The notes: generated by a model not told the origin, from the sequence alone. A stretch of 6,158 nucleotides of DNA from an uncultured Bacilli bacterium (GCA_947630435.1 CANRHO010000047.1:1-6158), one strand, 5' to 3'. Positions 1 through 5,468 are shown, counted from the stretch's first letter. Translations and numbers: made by a program.

Positions 1-1839
1 GATCCAAAAAATGGTAGTTGTTGGAATCCTTATACGTTACCATATAAATATTATAAAGAAGGTAATCAGGATAAGGCAAACGAACTTTTAAATGACATGG
101 CTATTAACATTGCAACTGATGAAAAGTCAGATGATCCTTTCTGGACCAATGCAGCGGCAGATTATTTAACTGGTTTATCACTTGGAATGTTTGAAGATGC
201 TAAAGAAGATGAAATAAGTATTTCAACAGTTAACTTAATGATGACCGTTGGAGAAGAGAAAATTGGTGCATCAACTTATATGAAAGAATATTTTAAATTT
301 AAGGATCCAGCTAGTCCAGCGGCAATAAATGCATTGGGTACGGTAAATGCACCACAAGATACTAAAAACTCTATTTTATCAGTTTTAAAACAAAAGATTA
401 AGGTGTTTGCAGTAACACAAAACTTATCTGAAATGTTATCACGTAGTGATTTTGACATGGAAAAAATTGGTGAGCGAAAAACTGCTATATTTATGATTAT
501 TCAAGATGAAAAAACTACATATCATGCTTTAGCAACTATATTCGTAAAACAATGTTATGAATCATTAATTGCGGTTGCTCAAAGGCATGGAGGAAAGTTG
601 CCTATAAGAACAAACTTTTTATTAGATGAGTTTGCTAATATGCCAAAGTTTAAGGATATTACTACGATGATAACTGCGGCTCGTTCAAGACAGATTAGAA
701 TGACTATGATTATTCAAAACTTTGCACAACTAAAGCAGGTTTATGGTAATGAAGATGCTGAAACTATTCGTGGTAACTGTGGTAACATTCTTTACTTATT
801 AACGGGTGAGTTATCTGCTTTGGAAGAAATAAGTAAACTTTGTGGTGATAAAATAGTTAAAGTTGGTAAAGATAAAAAAGAAGAAACTAGACCGCTTATA
901 ACAGTTACAGAATTACAAAGATTTAAAAATAATGAAGTTTTACTGTTGAAACATAGACTTCCTCCTCTTAGAACCAAATTCTTACCGTTTTGGGATACTG
1001 ATTTTGGTAATGGAAAAAATAACTGTAACGTTCCTAAAGCAACTTTACCTTCACATGAACAACAGTCTATTAAGTTATTTGACATAAGAGAGTTTGTTAA
1101 GAAAAAGAAAGATGAAAAGAGAAATGATTTATTTGGTGGAGTAGGTAATAATCCGTTTGGAGCCAATCCTTTTGATGGTGGAATGGCACCTAATCCGTTT
1201 GGTGGAAGTAATCCAAATCCTTTTGGTACCCCAGCGCAAAATAATAATCCTTTAGCAGCCTATGGAGCAACTACTTCGAGTCCTACACCGCTATCTATGA
1301 ATTCTAATCCTTTTGAAACAAGTTCTATTCCATCAGCAGCTGATGATCTTAACATAGATGAAATGATGAAGAAAATTGATGCTAGAATAGCGGAATTAGA
1401 AGCTGAAGAAAAGAAAGAAAAAGAGGCTGAAGAAAACGAACTTAAGGCATCTGAGCAAAAAATGGTTGAAGAAAATACAAAAGATGATGTACCTTCTTTA
1501 TCTTCAAGTGTGATAATGCCTAGTGCAAAAATAGATTTCACTTCATTTGATAGTAGTGATAGTGATAAATCATCTCTTGATAAGAATAATTCCGAAAATG
1601 ATTTACTAGATGAAATGGTTGAAGATTTATCTTTTGATGAACCAATAGACGTTATAGATAAATTAGAAAATGAACCTACAAATGAAGATTCTTCATCAGA
1701 AAAAATAAATTCTTCAAATGAAAATGAACTTAGTGAATCTAACGATATTTATAAAAACGAAAAAGAAATAGAAAAAATAATGAATAAAAAAGATGACTCT
1801 AATGCTGATGATGATTTATTTGATGACTTTTTTGAGTAA
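1..1839 (+). CDS. VirD4/TraG-type conjugative coupling ATPase (T4CP), 5' partial
   Basis: The frame is open from base 1, so the gene begins before the window; the first internal ATG (97) has no ribosome site and is not the start. The visible 612 residues match the C-terminal two-thirds of VirD4/TraG coupling proteins, which are inner-membrane hexameric ATPases that pass DNA-protein substrates into a type IV secretion channel. Seen: the DPFW...A..YLTGL segment typical of the family (about residues 46-58), Walker B LLDEFAN (207-213, acidic pair D209-E210), an AARSR stretch (226-230), the conserved Gln after a hydrophobic strand (Q239), and GNCGNILYLLTG (about 259-270). The Walker A P-loop and any N-terminal membrane helices must lie upstream. 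After about residue 370 the protein becomes low-complexity: NPF repeats (384-438), a charged E/K helix (about 453-492), and a Ser/Asp/Glu-rich acidic tail ending DDLFDDFFE. No relaxase, VirB4 or other transfer gene is in the window, so whether this belongs to an integrated conjugative element is open. Its GC is higher than that of rmuC or scpA. Confidence 0.9.
   Translation, partial: DPKNGSCWNPYTLPYKYYKEGNQDKANELLNDMAINIATDEKSDDPFWTNAAADYLTGLSLGMFEDAKEDEISISTVNLMMTVGEEKIGASTYMKEYFKFKDPASPAAINALGTVNAPQDTKNSILSVLKQKIKVFAVTQNLSEMLSRSDFDMEKIGERKTAIFMIIQDEKTTYHALATIFVKQCYESLIAVAQRHGGKLPIRTNFLLDEFANMPKFKDITTMITAARSRQIRMTMIIQNFAQLKQVYGNEDAETIRGNCGNILYLLTGELSALEEISKLCGDKIVKVGKDKKEETRPLITVTELQRFKNNEVLLLKHRLPPLRTKFLPFWDTDFGNGKNNCNVPKATLPSHEQQSIKLFDIREFVKKKKDEKRNDLFGGVGNNPFGANPFDGGMAPNPFGGSNPNPFGTPAQNNNPLAAYGATTSSPTPLSMNSNPFETSSIPSAADDLNIDEMMKKIDARIAELEAEEKKEKEAEENELKASEQKMVEENTKDDVPSLSSSVIMPSAKIDFTSFDSSDSDKSSLDKNNSENDLLDEMVEDLSFDEPIDVIDKLENEPTNEDSSSEKINSSNENELSESNDIYKNEKEIEKIMNKKDDSNADDDLFDDFFE
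1150..1314 (+). repeat. NPF(G) repeat region within the coupling protein tail
   Basis: Five Asn-Pro-Phe motifs occur within about 55 residues (N384, N389, N398, N406 and N436), three of them followed by Gly, with a degenerate NPL between the fourth and fifth. At the DNA level the units are aat-cc(g/t)-ttt-gg(a/t), with differing third positions. This suggests the repeat is kept at the protein level rather than being a recent DNA duplication. Linkers are Gly, Ala, Ser, Asn and Pro, as expected for a disordered tether. Confidence 0.75.
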
Positions 1840-1867
1840 AAAGCACTTTTATCATAAGTGCTTTTTT
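1839..1867 (+). terminator. Rho-independent terminator after the coupling ATPase gene
   Basis: AAAAGCACTT (1839-1848) pairs with AAGTGCTTTT (1856-1865) around a 7-base loop, giving a 10-bp stem that runs into a T tract (1862-1867). The last base of the TAA stop codon is the first base of the stem. The stem is flanked by A and T runs on both sides, so it could also act on the opposite strand, but no gene converges on it. Confidence 0.9.
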
Positions 1868-1880
1868 CATATATTACAAT

Positions 1881-1886
1881 GGTGAT
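1881..1886 (+). promoter_or_regulatory. Ribosome binding site of the rhodanese gene (GGTGAT register)
   Basis: GGTGAT lies 3 bases before the ATG at 1890. It is the exact complement of AUCACC, the part of the 16S rRNA tail just before the classic CCUCC. The short spacing is therefore normal once the shifted register is considered. It supports the ATG at 1890 as the start. Confidence 0.7.
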
Positions 1887-1889
1887 AAT

Positions 1890-2162
1890 ATGCAAGTTGA
1901 GTATGAATCTATAAAGGATAAAAATAAGTTAATAGATATAAGAACATCTTTAGAATTTGATAAATATAGTATAAAGGGAAGTATAAATGTACCAAAAATA
2001 AAATTATTAAAAAATCCAGAAAAATATTTAAATAAAAAAGATGATTTTTATATAATTTGCAATACCGGAGAAGTTAGCTTATCATGCACAAAAATTTTAA
2101 ATGCATTAGGATATCATTGCCATAGTGTAATTGGTGGAATAGATAGTTTAAAAAATGAGTAA
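1890..2162 (+). CDS. Single-domain rhodanese-like protein, 90 residues
   Basis: A compact rhodanese-homology domain, probably cytoplasmic; there is no signal peptide or membrane segment. Family proteins carry a persulfide on an active-site Cys and transfer sulfur to acceptors. Seen: LIDIRTSLEFDKYSIKGSINVP-like region (14-35), which corresponds to the usual DVR...E(F/Y)..GHIxGAxNxP signature; a hydrophobic strand leading into the putative catalytic Cys57; the six-residue loop after it (N-T-G-E-V-S, 58-63); and LGY....VIGGIDSL near the C-terminus (73-87). The loop keeps the Gly but has Val62 where many sulfurtransferases have Arg. The His of the usual GHIxG motif is replaced (YSIKG). Cys66 and Cys77 could be second thiols. 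Length is near the minimum for the family. It sits 22 bases after a terminator with no clear promoter of its own, so it may depend on read-through from the coupling ATPase gene. Substrate is unknown. Rhodanese fold assignment is firm; sulfurtransferase activity is inferred. Confidence 0.85.
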   Translation: MQVEYESIKDKNKLIDIRTSLEFDKYSIKGSINVPKIKLLKNPEKYLNKKDDFYIICNTGEVSLSCTKILNALGYHCHSVIGGIDSLKNE

Positions 2163-2174
2163 CTATCTTTTTTT
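2141..2174 (+). terminator. Terminator embedded in the 3' end of the rhodanese gene
   Basis: AGATAGTT (2141-2148) pairs perfectly with AACTATCT (2161-2168) across a 12-base loop, followed by seven T (2168-2174). The 5' arm is coding sequence, and the TAA stop (2160-2162) straddles the loop and the start of the 3' arm. The stem is only 8 bp and AT-rich, so termination may be partial. Confidence 0.7.
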
Positions 2175-2266
2175 AATATTTTATGGACTTTAAAAATCAT
2201 GGTGAATTAAATCATTATGATGAAATAAAAAATTATAATTAACTATTAATAATTTTATTTATGTTG

Positions 2267-2272
2267 TATAAT
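2267..2272 (+). promoter_or_regulatory. Probable -10 element of the rmuC promoter
   Basis: A perfect TATAAT lies 14 bases before the rmuC ribosome site. No good -35 hexamer stands at 16-18 bases (TATTAA at 2244-2249 at best), and the TG of an extended -10 is not in register. A second TATAAT at 2278-2283 is too close to the ribosome site to be useful. The 121-base spacer 2175-2295 is otherwise AT-rich with no other convincing feature. Confidence 0.5.
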
Positions 2273-2285
2273 TATTATATAATAT

Positions 2286-2291
2286 GGAGGT
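2286..2291 (+). promoter_or_regulatory. Ribosome binding site that fixes the rmuC start
   Basis: GGAGGT stands 4 bases before the ATG at 2296. An in-frame ATG at 2284 overlaps this site and has no ribosome site of its own, so the later ATG is taken as the start. Confidence 0.8.
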
Positions 2292-2295
2292 AAAA

Positions 2296-3363
2296 ATGGA
2301 GTATATAATAATAGGATTATTAATATTAGTTGTTATATTAGTTATTTTTTCAATATCCAAAAATATAAACGAAGGTAATATAACCGAAAGATTAGGAAAG
2401 CTTGAGGCTAGCGTTATAAAAGAATTAGGAGAGTTTAAATCTGGTGTTAATACTAATTTAAATACTGATTTTGAGAAACTAAATGATAGAATAGAAAGAA
2501 AACTTAATATGATAAATGATCATGTTAATGAAAGATTAGATGTTAATTTTGAAAAAACAAACAAAACGTTTTCTTCGGTTTTAGAAAGATTATCTAAAAT
2601 AGATGAGGCTCAAAAGAAGATAGATAGTTTATCTACGGATATAATATCTTTACAGTCAATTTTAACAGATAAAAAAACAAGGGGAATCTTTGGAGAAGTT
2701 AATTTAAAACATATATTAGTAAGTGTTTTTGGAGAGAATAATGATAATGTTTATAAACTACAATATACTTTTGATTCTGGAGTTATAGCAGACTGTGTTT
2801 TGTTTGCACCAGAGCCTTTAGGTACAATAGCAATAGATTCTAAATTTCCACTTGATAATTACAGACTAATGATAGATAAAAAATCGGGAATAGTAGAACG
2901 ACAAAATGCTGAAAAGCAATTCAAAATTGATGTAAAAAAACATATTGATGCAATTGCTAATAAATATATAATTAAAGGTGTAACAAGTGATCAGGCAATT
3001 ATGTTTTTACCAGCGGAAGCTATTTTTGCAGAACTTAATGCTTATCATACTGATATTATTGAATATGCTTATAAAAAAAGAGTATGGATAACATCTCCAA
3101 CAACACTTATGAGTACTTTAACTACCATTGAACTTGTTATTAAAAACATTGAAAAAGATAAATATACTAACGTAATTCATGAGGAACTAAACAAACTTTC
3201 TATAGATTTTAATAGATATAAAGAAAGATGGGATAAATTATCAAGAAGCATAGATGCGGTAAGCCGAGATGCAAATGATATTCATATAACAACTGACAAA
3301 ATATCAAAAAGATTTGAGGCTATTAATAACGTCGATACTAAAAAACTTAATGATAAAAAATAA
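2296..3363 (+). CDS. rmuC: RmuC family DNA recombination protein, membrane-anchored
   Basis: A 355-residue RmuC protein. The family was named from E. coli mutants with raised recombination at short inverted repeats, and its core is predicted to be a restriction-endonuclease-like nuclease fold; the biochemical role is not settled. Seen in order: one N-terminal hydrophobic helix (about 3-20), likely a membrane anchor with the rest in the cytoplasm; a long coiled-coil region (about 30-123); then the conserved core with TDKKTRGIFGE (124-134), IDSKFPLDNYR (180-190), MFLPAEAIFAEL (236-247) and VWITSPTTLMSTL (263-275); then a further helical segment to about 345. The Asp181-Ser-Lys183 and the Glu134 motif are the best candidates for catalytic residues, by analogy only. 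The coiled coil is shorter than in many RmuC proteins, but the core is complete. The gene appears monocistronic, lying between the rhodanese terminator and its own terminator, with a TATAAT about 24 bases before the start. It converges on the RNHCP gene with 7 bases between stop codons. Confidence 0.93.
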   Translation: MEYIIIGLLILVVILVIFSISKNINEGNITERLGKLEASVIKELGEFKSGVNTNLNTDFEKLNDRIERKLNMINDHVNERLDVNFEKTNKTFSSVLERLSKIDEAQKKIDSLSTDIISLQSILTDKKTRGIFGEVNLKHILVSVFGENNDNVYKLQYTFDSGVIADCVLFAPEPLGTIAIDSKFPLDNYRLMIDKKSGIVERQNAEKQFKIDVKKHIDAIANKYIIKGVTSDQAIMFLPAEAIFAELNAYHTDIIEYAYKKRVWITSPTTLMSTLTTIELVIKNIEKDKYTNVIHEELNKLSIDFNRYKERWDKLSRSIDAVSRDANDIHITTDKISKRFEAINNVDTKKLNDKK

Positions 3364-3386
3364 GGATTGGTTACCAATCCTTTTTT
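3362..3386. terminator. Shared bidirectional terminator between rmuC and the RNHCP gene
   Basis: GGATTGG (3364-3370) pairs with CCAATCC (3374-3380), extended by AA/TT to 9 bp, with a 3-base loop TTA. On the plus strand it runs into six T (3381-3386) and ends rmuC. On the minus strand the same stem is followed by TTATTTTTT and ends the RNHCP gene. The loop TTA is the minus-strand TAA stop codon (3371-3373), so the final Lys-Asp-Trp codons of the RNHCP gene form one arm. The rmuC stop codon overlaps the other edge. Confidence 0.88.
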
Positions 3387-3676
3387 GATATCTCAATGAT
3401 TAAATTCATATTATCATCTTTTGCCATTATGTTTTTATGAACTTTTTTGCATTTTTTACATTTGTATATTATTTTAAACGTATCTTTAAATTTTTCTATT
3501 TCAATGGGTATAAGTAAACCTTTACAATCATTTAACCTATCACCTGGATTTATATCAACATGTTTAGAATATAAGCAAAAAGGACAATGATCTCTTGCGG
3601 TATAACCTAGTTTACTAACCTTATTACCACAATTTTCACATATAAAATCCTCATCTAACATATTAAATTTTTTCAT
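3371..3676 (-). CDS. RNHCP domain zinc-ribbon protein
   Basis: A 101-residue protein that matches the RNHCP domain family almost end to end. The family is named for a conserved Arg-Asn-His-Cys-Pro motif; its function is not known, and I do not assign one. Seen: FICENCGNKV (11-20, Cys13 and Cys16), RDHCPFCLYSKHVD (28-41, Cys31 and Cys34, His30 and His39), PGDR (44-47), Cys51, YKCKKC (71-76, Cys73 and Cys76) and the closing AKDDN (85-89). The paired cysteines suggest one or two structural zinc sites. Here the naming motif reads RDHCP, with Asp in place of Asn. The start at 3676 is supported by GGTGAT five bases upstream; an internal Met6 has no such site. It is transcribed alone from the divergent promoter region and ends in a terminator shared with rmuC. 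No signal peptide or membrane segment, so it is probably cytoplasmic. Confidence 0.9.
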   Translation of the reverse strand: MKKFNMLDEDFICENCGNKVSKLGYTARDHCPFCLYSKHVDINPGDRLNDCKGLLIPIEIEKFKDTFKIIYKCKKCKKVHKNIMAKDDNMNLIIEISKKDW

Positions 3677-3681
3677 GTTTA

Positions 3682-3687
3682 ATCACC
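3682..3687 (-). promoter_or_regulatory. Ribosome binding site of the RNHCP gene
   Basis: On the minus strand GGTGAT is followed by a 5-base spacer (TAAAC) and the ATG at 3676-3674. It uses the same shifted register as the rhodanese gene and supports this start over Met6. Confidence 0.7.
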
Positions 3688-3693
3688 ATTTAA

Positions 3694-3702
3694 ATTATAC
3701 CA
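3694..3702 (-). promoter_or_regulatory. Extended -10 promoter of the RNHCP gene
   Basis: Minus strand reads TGGTATAAT: a perfect TATAAT (3699-3694) with the TGN extension. The hexamer 17 bases upstream is a poor -35 (ATCAAT, 3722-3717), as expected when an extended -10 carries the promoter. The element begins 18 bases ahead of the start codon. Confidence 0.6.
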
Positions 3703-3728
3703 TACATGTTTTAAATATTGATTAAATA

Positions 3729-3737
3729 TGTTATAAT
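3729..3737 (+). promoter_or_regulatory. Extended -10 promoter of the scpAB operon
   Basis: Plus strand reads TGTTATAAT: a perfect TATAAT (3732-3737) with the TGN extension. The -35 position at 17-base spacing is a weak TTTTAA (3709-3714). The site lies 24 bases before the first gene's ATG and mirrors the RNHCP promoter about position 3715/3716, so the two polymerase footprints overlap. Confidence 0.65.
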
Positions 3738-3749
3738 TATTAAAGAGAC

Positions 3750-3755
3750 AAGGTG
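3750..3755 (+). promoter_or_regulatory. Ribosome binding site that fixes the start of the gene before scpA
   Basis: AAGGTG stands 6 bases before the ATG at 3762. An in-frame GTG at 3753 lies inside this site and would leave it unusable, so the ATG is taken as the start. Confidence 0.75.
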
Positions 3756-3761
3756 GATAAC

Positions 3762-4175
3762 ATGATAATAAAAGAAAAAGAACGCCCGGGTGTTAAGCTT
3801 TTGATTGAAGAACAAGATTTTAATGGTAAAAGATATAAAATTTCTGATAATTATGTTCCAGAGATAGATATTGATGATAAAGTAGTTTCTATATCAATAT
3901 TTCACGAGGATCAAATAGATAAATATGAAGAAATACATGGTTTGCTTTTATATCATGAAGAAATTAGTTCATTTATACTTTTCAATGATAAAAAATCTTC
4001 AACACATAGTGGAGAATACCTTGAAGATAAGTTGTACTATTATAATGAAATAATGGATGGGTTTGAAGAACTTATAAATTCTGGTAAGTCGGAATTTACT
4101 GATAAAGCTTTAAGTGTTCTTGATAAAATGAAAGAAATTGCAAAGAAAGTAGGTAGTTCTAAAAATGCAATATAA
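3762..4175 (+). CDS. Uncharacterised acidic protein, first gene of the scpAB operon
   Basis: I do not recognise this 137-residue protein. It is hydrophilic and rich in Asp, Glu and Lys, with no signal peptide, membrane helix, Cys pair or known catalytic motif. The N-terminal half reads as alternating short strands (for instance VVSISIFHE 41-49 and LLLYHEEISSFILF 61-74), suggesting a small beta or alpha/beta domain. A Tyr-rich helix follows (about 85-107, with LYYYNEIMDGFEELI), then a Lys-rich amphipathic C-terminal helix (about 112-130). It is the promoter-proximal gene, and its last 11 bases overlap scpA, so the two are probably translationally coupled. That placement suggests, but does not prove, a link to chromosome condensation; it could equally be a bystander. 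Codon use looks like that of the following genes, arguing for a resident gene rather than a recent arrival. Confidence 0.85.
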   Translation: MIIKEKERPGVKLLIEEQDFNGKRYKISDNYVPEIDIDDKVVSISIFHEDQIDKYEEIHGLLLYHEEISSFILFNDKKSSTHSGEYLEDKLYYYNEIMDGFEELINSGKSEFTDKALSVLDKMKEIAKKVGSSKNAI

Positions 4176-4884
4176 GGTTACCATAGAAAACTTTGATGGG
4201 CCGTTAGATTTATTATTACATTTAATTAAAGAGAATAATATAGACGTATATGATATTAAAATAGAAGAAGTAACAAAACAGTATCTAGATTATATAAATG
4301 CTATGCAAGATCTTAATTTATCTGTTGCAAGTGAATATTTAGTAATGGCTTCAGAGCTTGTAGAAATTAAGTCTAAAATGCTTTTGCCTAAAAAACAAAA
4401 TCTAGAGGAAGATGAATACGAAGAAGACCCAAGAGAAGTTTTAATAGAAAGGTTATTAGCATATAAACAATATAAAGATATCACAAGCGAATTTAAGAAT
4501 TTAGAATTAACTAGAAAATTAGTGTTTACTAAAGAGCCTGAAAATTTAAGTTATTATACAAAAGAAGAAAATAACGATGGTATTGGGATAAGTGATTTAT
4601 TAGAGGCATTTAATGAGCTTTTGAAAAAAAAGGAGCTTAATAAACCAATTGCTACTAAAATAACTAAAAGGGAATTATCAGTAACGGAAAAAGTTTTAAA
4701 AATAAGAAAGTTATTAAAGCAAAAAAAGAAGATTAATTTTGAAGAATTATTCGAAGTTTCAACAAAAGAAGAAATAATTATAAGTTTTTTATCTATTTTA
4801 GAAATGGTAAAGAAAGATGAAGTTATATTAAGTCAAGATGATAATTTTAAACAAATAGTTATTTCTTTAAAAGAAGGTGAGTAA
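4165..4884 (+). CDS. scpA: Segregation and condensation protein A (kleisin ScpA)
   Basis: The 239-residue kleisin subunit of the bacterial SMC complex, which bridges the two SMC ATPase heads and binds an ScpB dimer to organise and segregate the chromosome in the nucleoid. Seen: the N-terminal FDGPLDLLLHLI signature (10-21) and the helices that contact the SMC neck (to about 75, with the SEYLVMASELVEIKSKMLLP block 56-75); an acidic, flexible linker (about 78-90); a central ScpB-binding stretch (about 90-165); and a C-terminal winged-helix (about 170-237) that binds the SMC head cap. Length is normal for the family. The ATG at 4165 lies inside the upstream gene (11-base overlap), preceded by a weak AGTAGGT with 10-base spacing, so translation probably depends on the upstream ribosome. 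The gene ends 1 base before scpB, and its last codons contain the scpB ribosome site. No smc gene is in the window. Confidence 0.97.
   Translation: MQYKVTIENFDGPLDLLLHLIKENNIDVYDIKIEEVTKQYLDYINAMQDLNLSVASEYLVMASELVEIKSKMLLPKKQNLEEDEYEEDPREVLIERLLAYKQYKDITSEFKNLELTRKLVFTKEPENLSYYTKEENNDGIGISDLLEAFNELLKKKELNKPIATKITKRELSVTEKVLKIRKLLKQKKKINFEELFEVSTKEEIIISFLSILEMVKKDEVILSQDDNFKQIVISLKEGE
4874..4879 (+). promoter_or_regulatory. Ribosome binding site that fixes the scpB start, inside scpA
   Basis: AAGGTG lies within the last codons of scpA, 6 bases before the ATG at 4886. An in-frame GTG at 4877 is part of this site, so it is unlikely to be the start. Confidence 0.75.
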
Positions 4885-4885
4885 A

Positions 4886-5449
4886 ATGAAAATAGGAGTG
4901 TTAGAAGGTCTTCTTTTTGTAACTGGAGAAGAGGGGCTTACTTTAGAAGATATTGAAAATATTTTAAACATTTCAAAAGAAAACGCATTAGAGTTATTAG
5001 ATAACTATGAATCTGTTTTAAAAGATGAAAAAAGAGGGGTAAAGTTAGTTTATTTAGGAAACAGATATAAATTAACAACAAAAGAAGAACATAAAAAGTA
5101 TTATGAGTTATTAGTAGATAAGACAATTTCATCAACTTTATCACAATCAGCTTTAGAAACTCTTGCGATAATAGCGTATAATCAACCAATAAGTGTTGGA
5201 CAAATAGATGAAATAAGAGGTGTATCATCAAGGGAAATGGTAAGAAAGCTTTTATTTAGAGGTTTAGTTGATGTTGCTGGTAGAAGCGAATTACCAGGTA
5301 GACCAATGCTTTATAAAACAACCAATAAATTTTTAGATTATTTTAATTTATCTTCAATTGATAAGTTACCTAAAATAGAAATTCCAAAAGAAATAAGTGA
5401 TGAAGAAAAAGATCTATTTATATCTAAGTATGAGGAAAATAAACAATAA
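4886..5449 (+). CDS. scpB: Segregation and condensation protein B (ScpB)
   Basis: A 187-residue ScpB, the dimeric winged-helix partner that binds the middle of ScpA and controls the SMC ATPase ring. Seen: an N-terminal winged-helix domain (about 1-78, with LEGLLFVTGEEGLTLEDI 6-23) and a second one (about 84-155) carrying the family's hallmark blocks ETLAIIAYNQPIS (91-103), IDEIRGV (107-113), GRSELPGRPMLYKTT (132-146) and FLDYFNL (149-155). A short charged tail follows. Length is typical. The ATG at 4886 starts one base after the scpA stop, so the pair is coupled in the usual conserved order. The intact scpAB pair indicates a working SMC system elsewhere in the genome. Confidence 0.97.
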   Translation: MKIGVLEGLLFVTGEEGLTLEDIENILNISKENALELLDNYESVLKDEKRGVKLVYLGNRYKLTTKEEHKKYYELLVDKTISSTLSQSALETLAIIAYNQPISVGQIDEIRGVSSREMVRKLLFRGLVDVAGRSELPGRPMLYKTTNKFLDYFNLSSIDKLPKIEIPKEISDEEKDLFISKYEENKQ

Positions 5450-5451
5450 AT

Positions 5452-5460
5452 AAAGGAGGA
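5452..5460 (+). promoter_or_regulatory. Strong ribosome binding site of the slipin gene
   Basis: AAAGGAGGA is the best match to the classic Shine-Dalgarno sequence in the window and lies 8 bases before the ATG at 5469. It suggests the slipin is translated independently and well, even if transcribed with scpAB. Confidence 0.85.
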
Positions 5461-5468
5461 TAAATATT

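Noticed and set aside
792..1166. Minus-strand open frame of 124 codons
   Set aside because: It lies antisense to the coupling ATPase and has no ribosome site or recognisable domain. It is rich in Ser, Leu and Phe, as expected from the reverse of Lys/Glu/Asn-rich coding sequence.
1548..1566. Short tandem-like GATAGT repeat in the coupling ATPase tail
   Set aside because: It encodes Asp/Ser residues of the acidic tail in frame and is explained by low-complexity protein sequence.
1875..1880. TACAAT as a possible -10 for the rhodanese gene
   Set aside because: It directly abuts the ribosome site, so the transcript would start beyond or inside that site, and no -35 is in place.
2183..2242. 19-codon ORF (starts MDFKNHGEL) in the spacer before rmuC
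   Set aside because: No ribosome site precedes it, it starts just after a terminator T tract, and short open frames are expected in AT-rich DNA. It could be a gene remnant, but nothing supports that.
2229..2256. Inverted repeat AAAATTAT / ATAATTTT with a 12-base gap upstream of rmuC
   Set aside because: The arms are purely A/T, so such repeats are frequent by chance here and would be weak as RNA or as an operator.
4938..5231. Minus-strand open frame of 97 codons inside scpB
   Set aside because: Leu/Ile-rich reverse-strand shadow of a conserved, complete scpB gene; there is no independent evidence for it.
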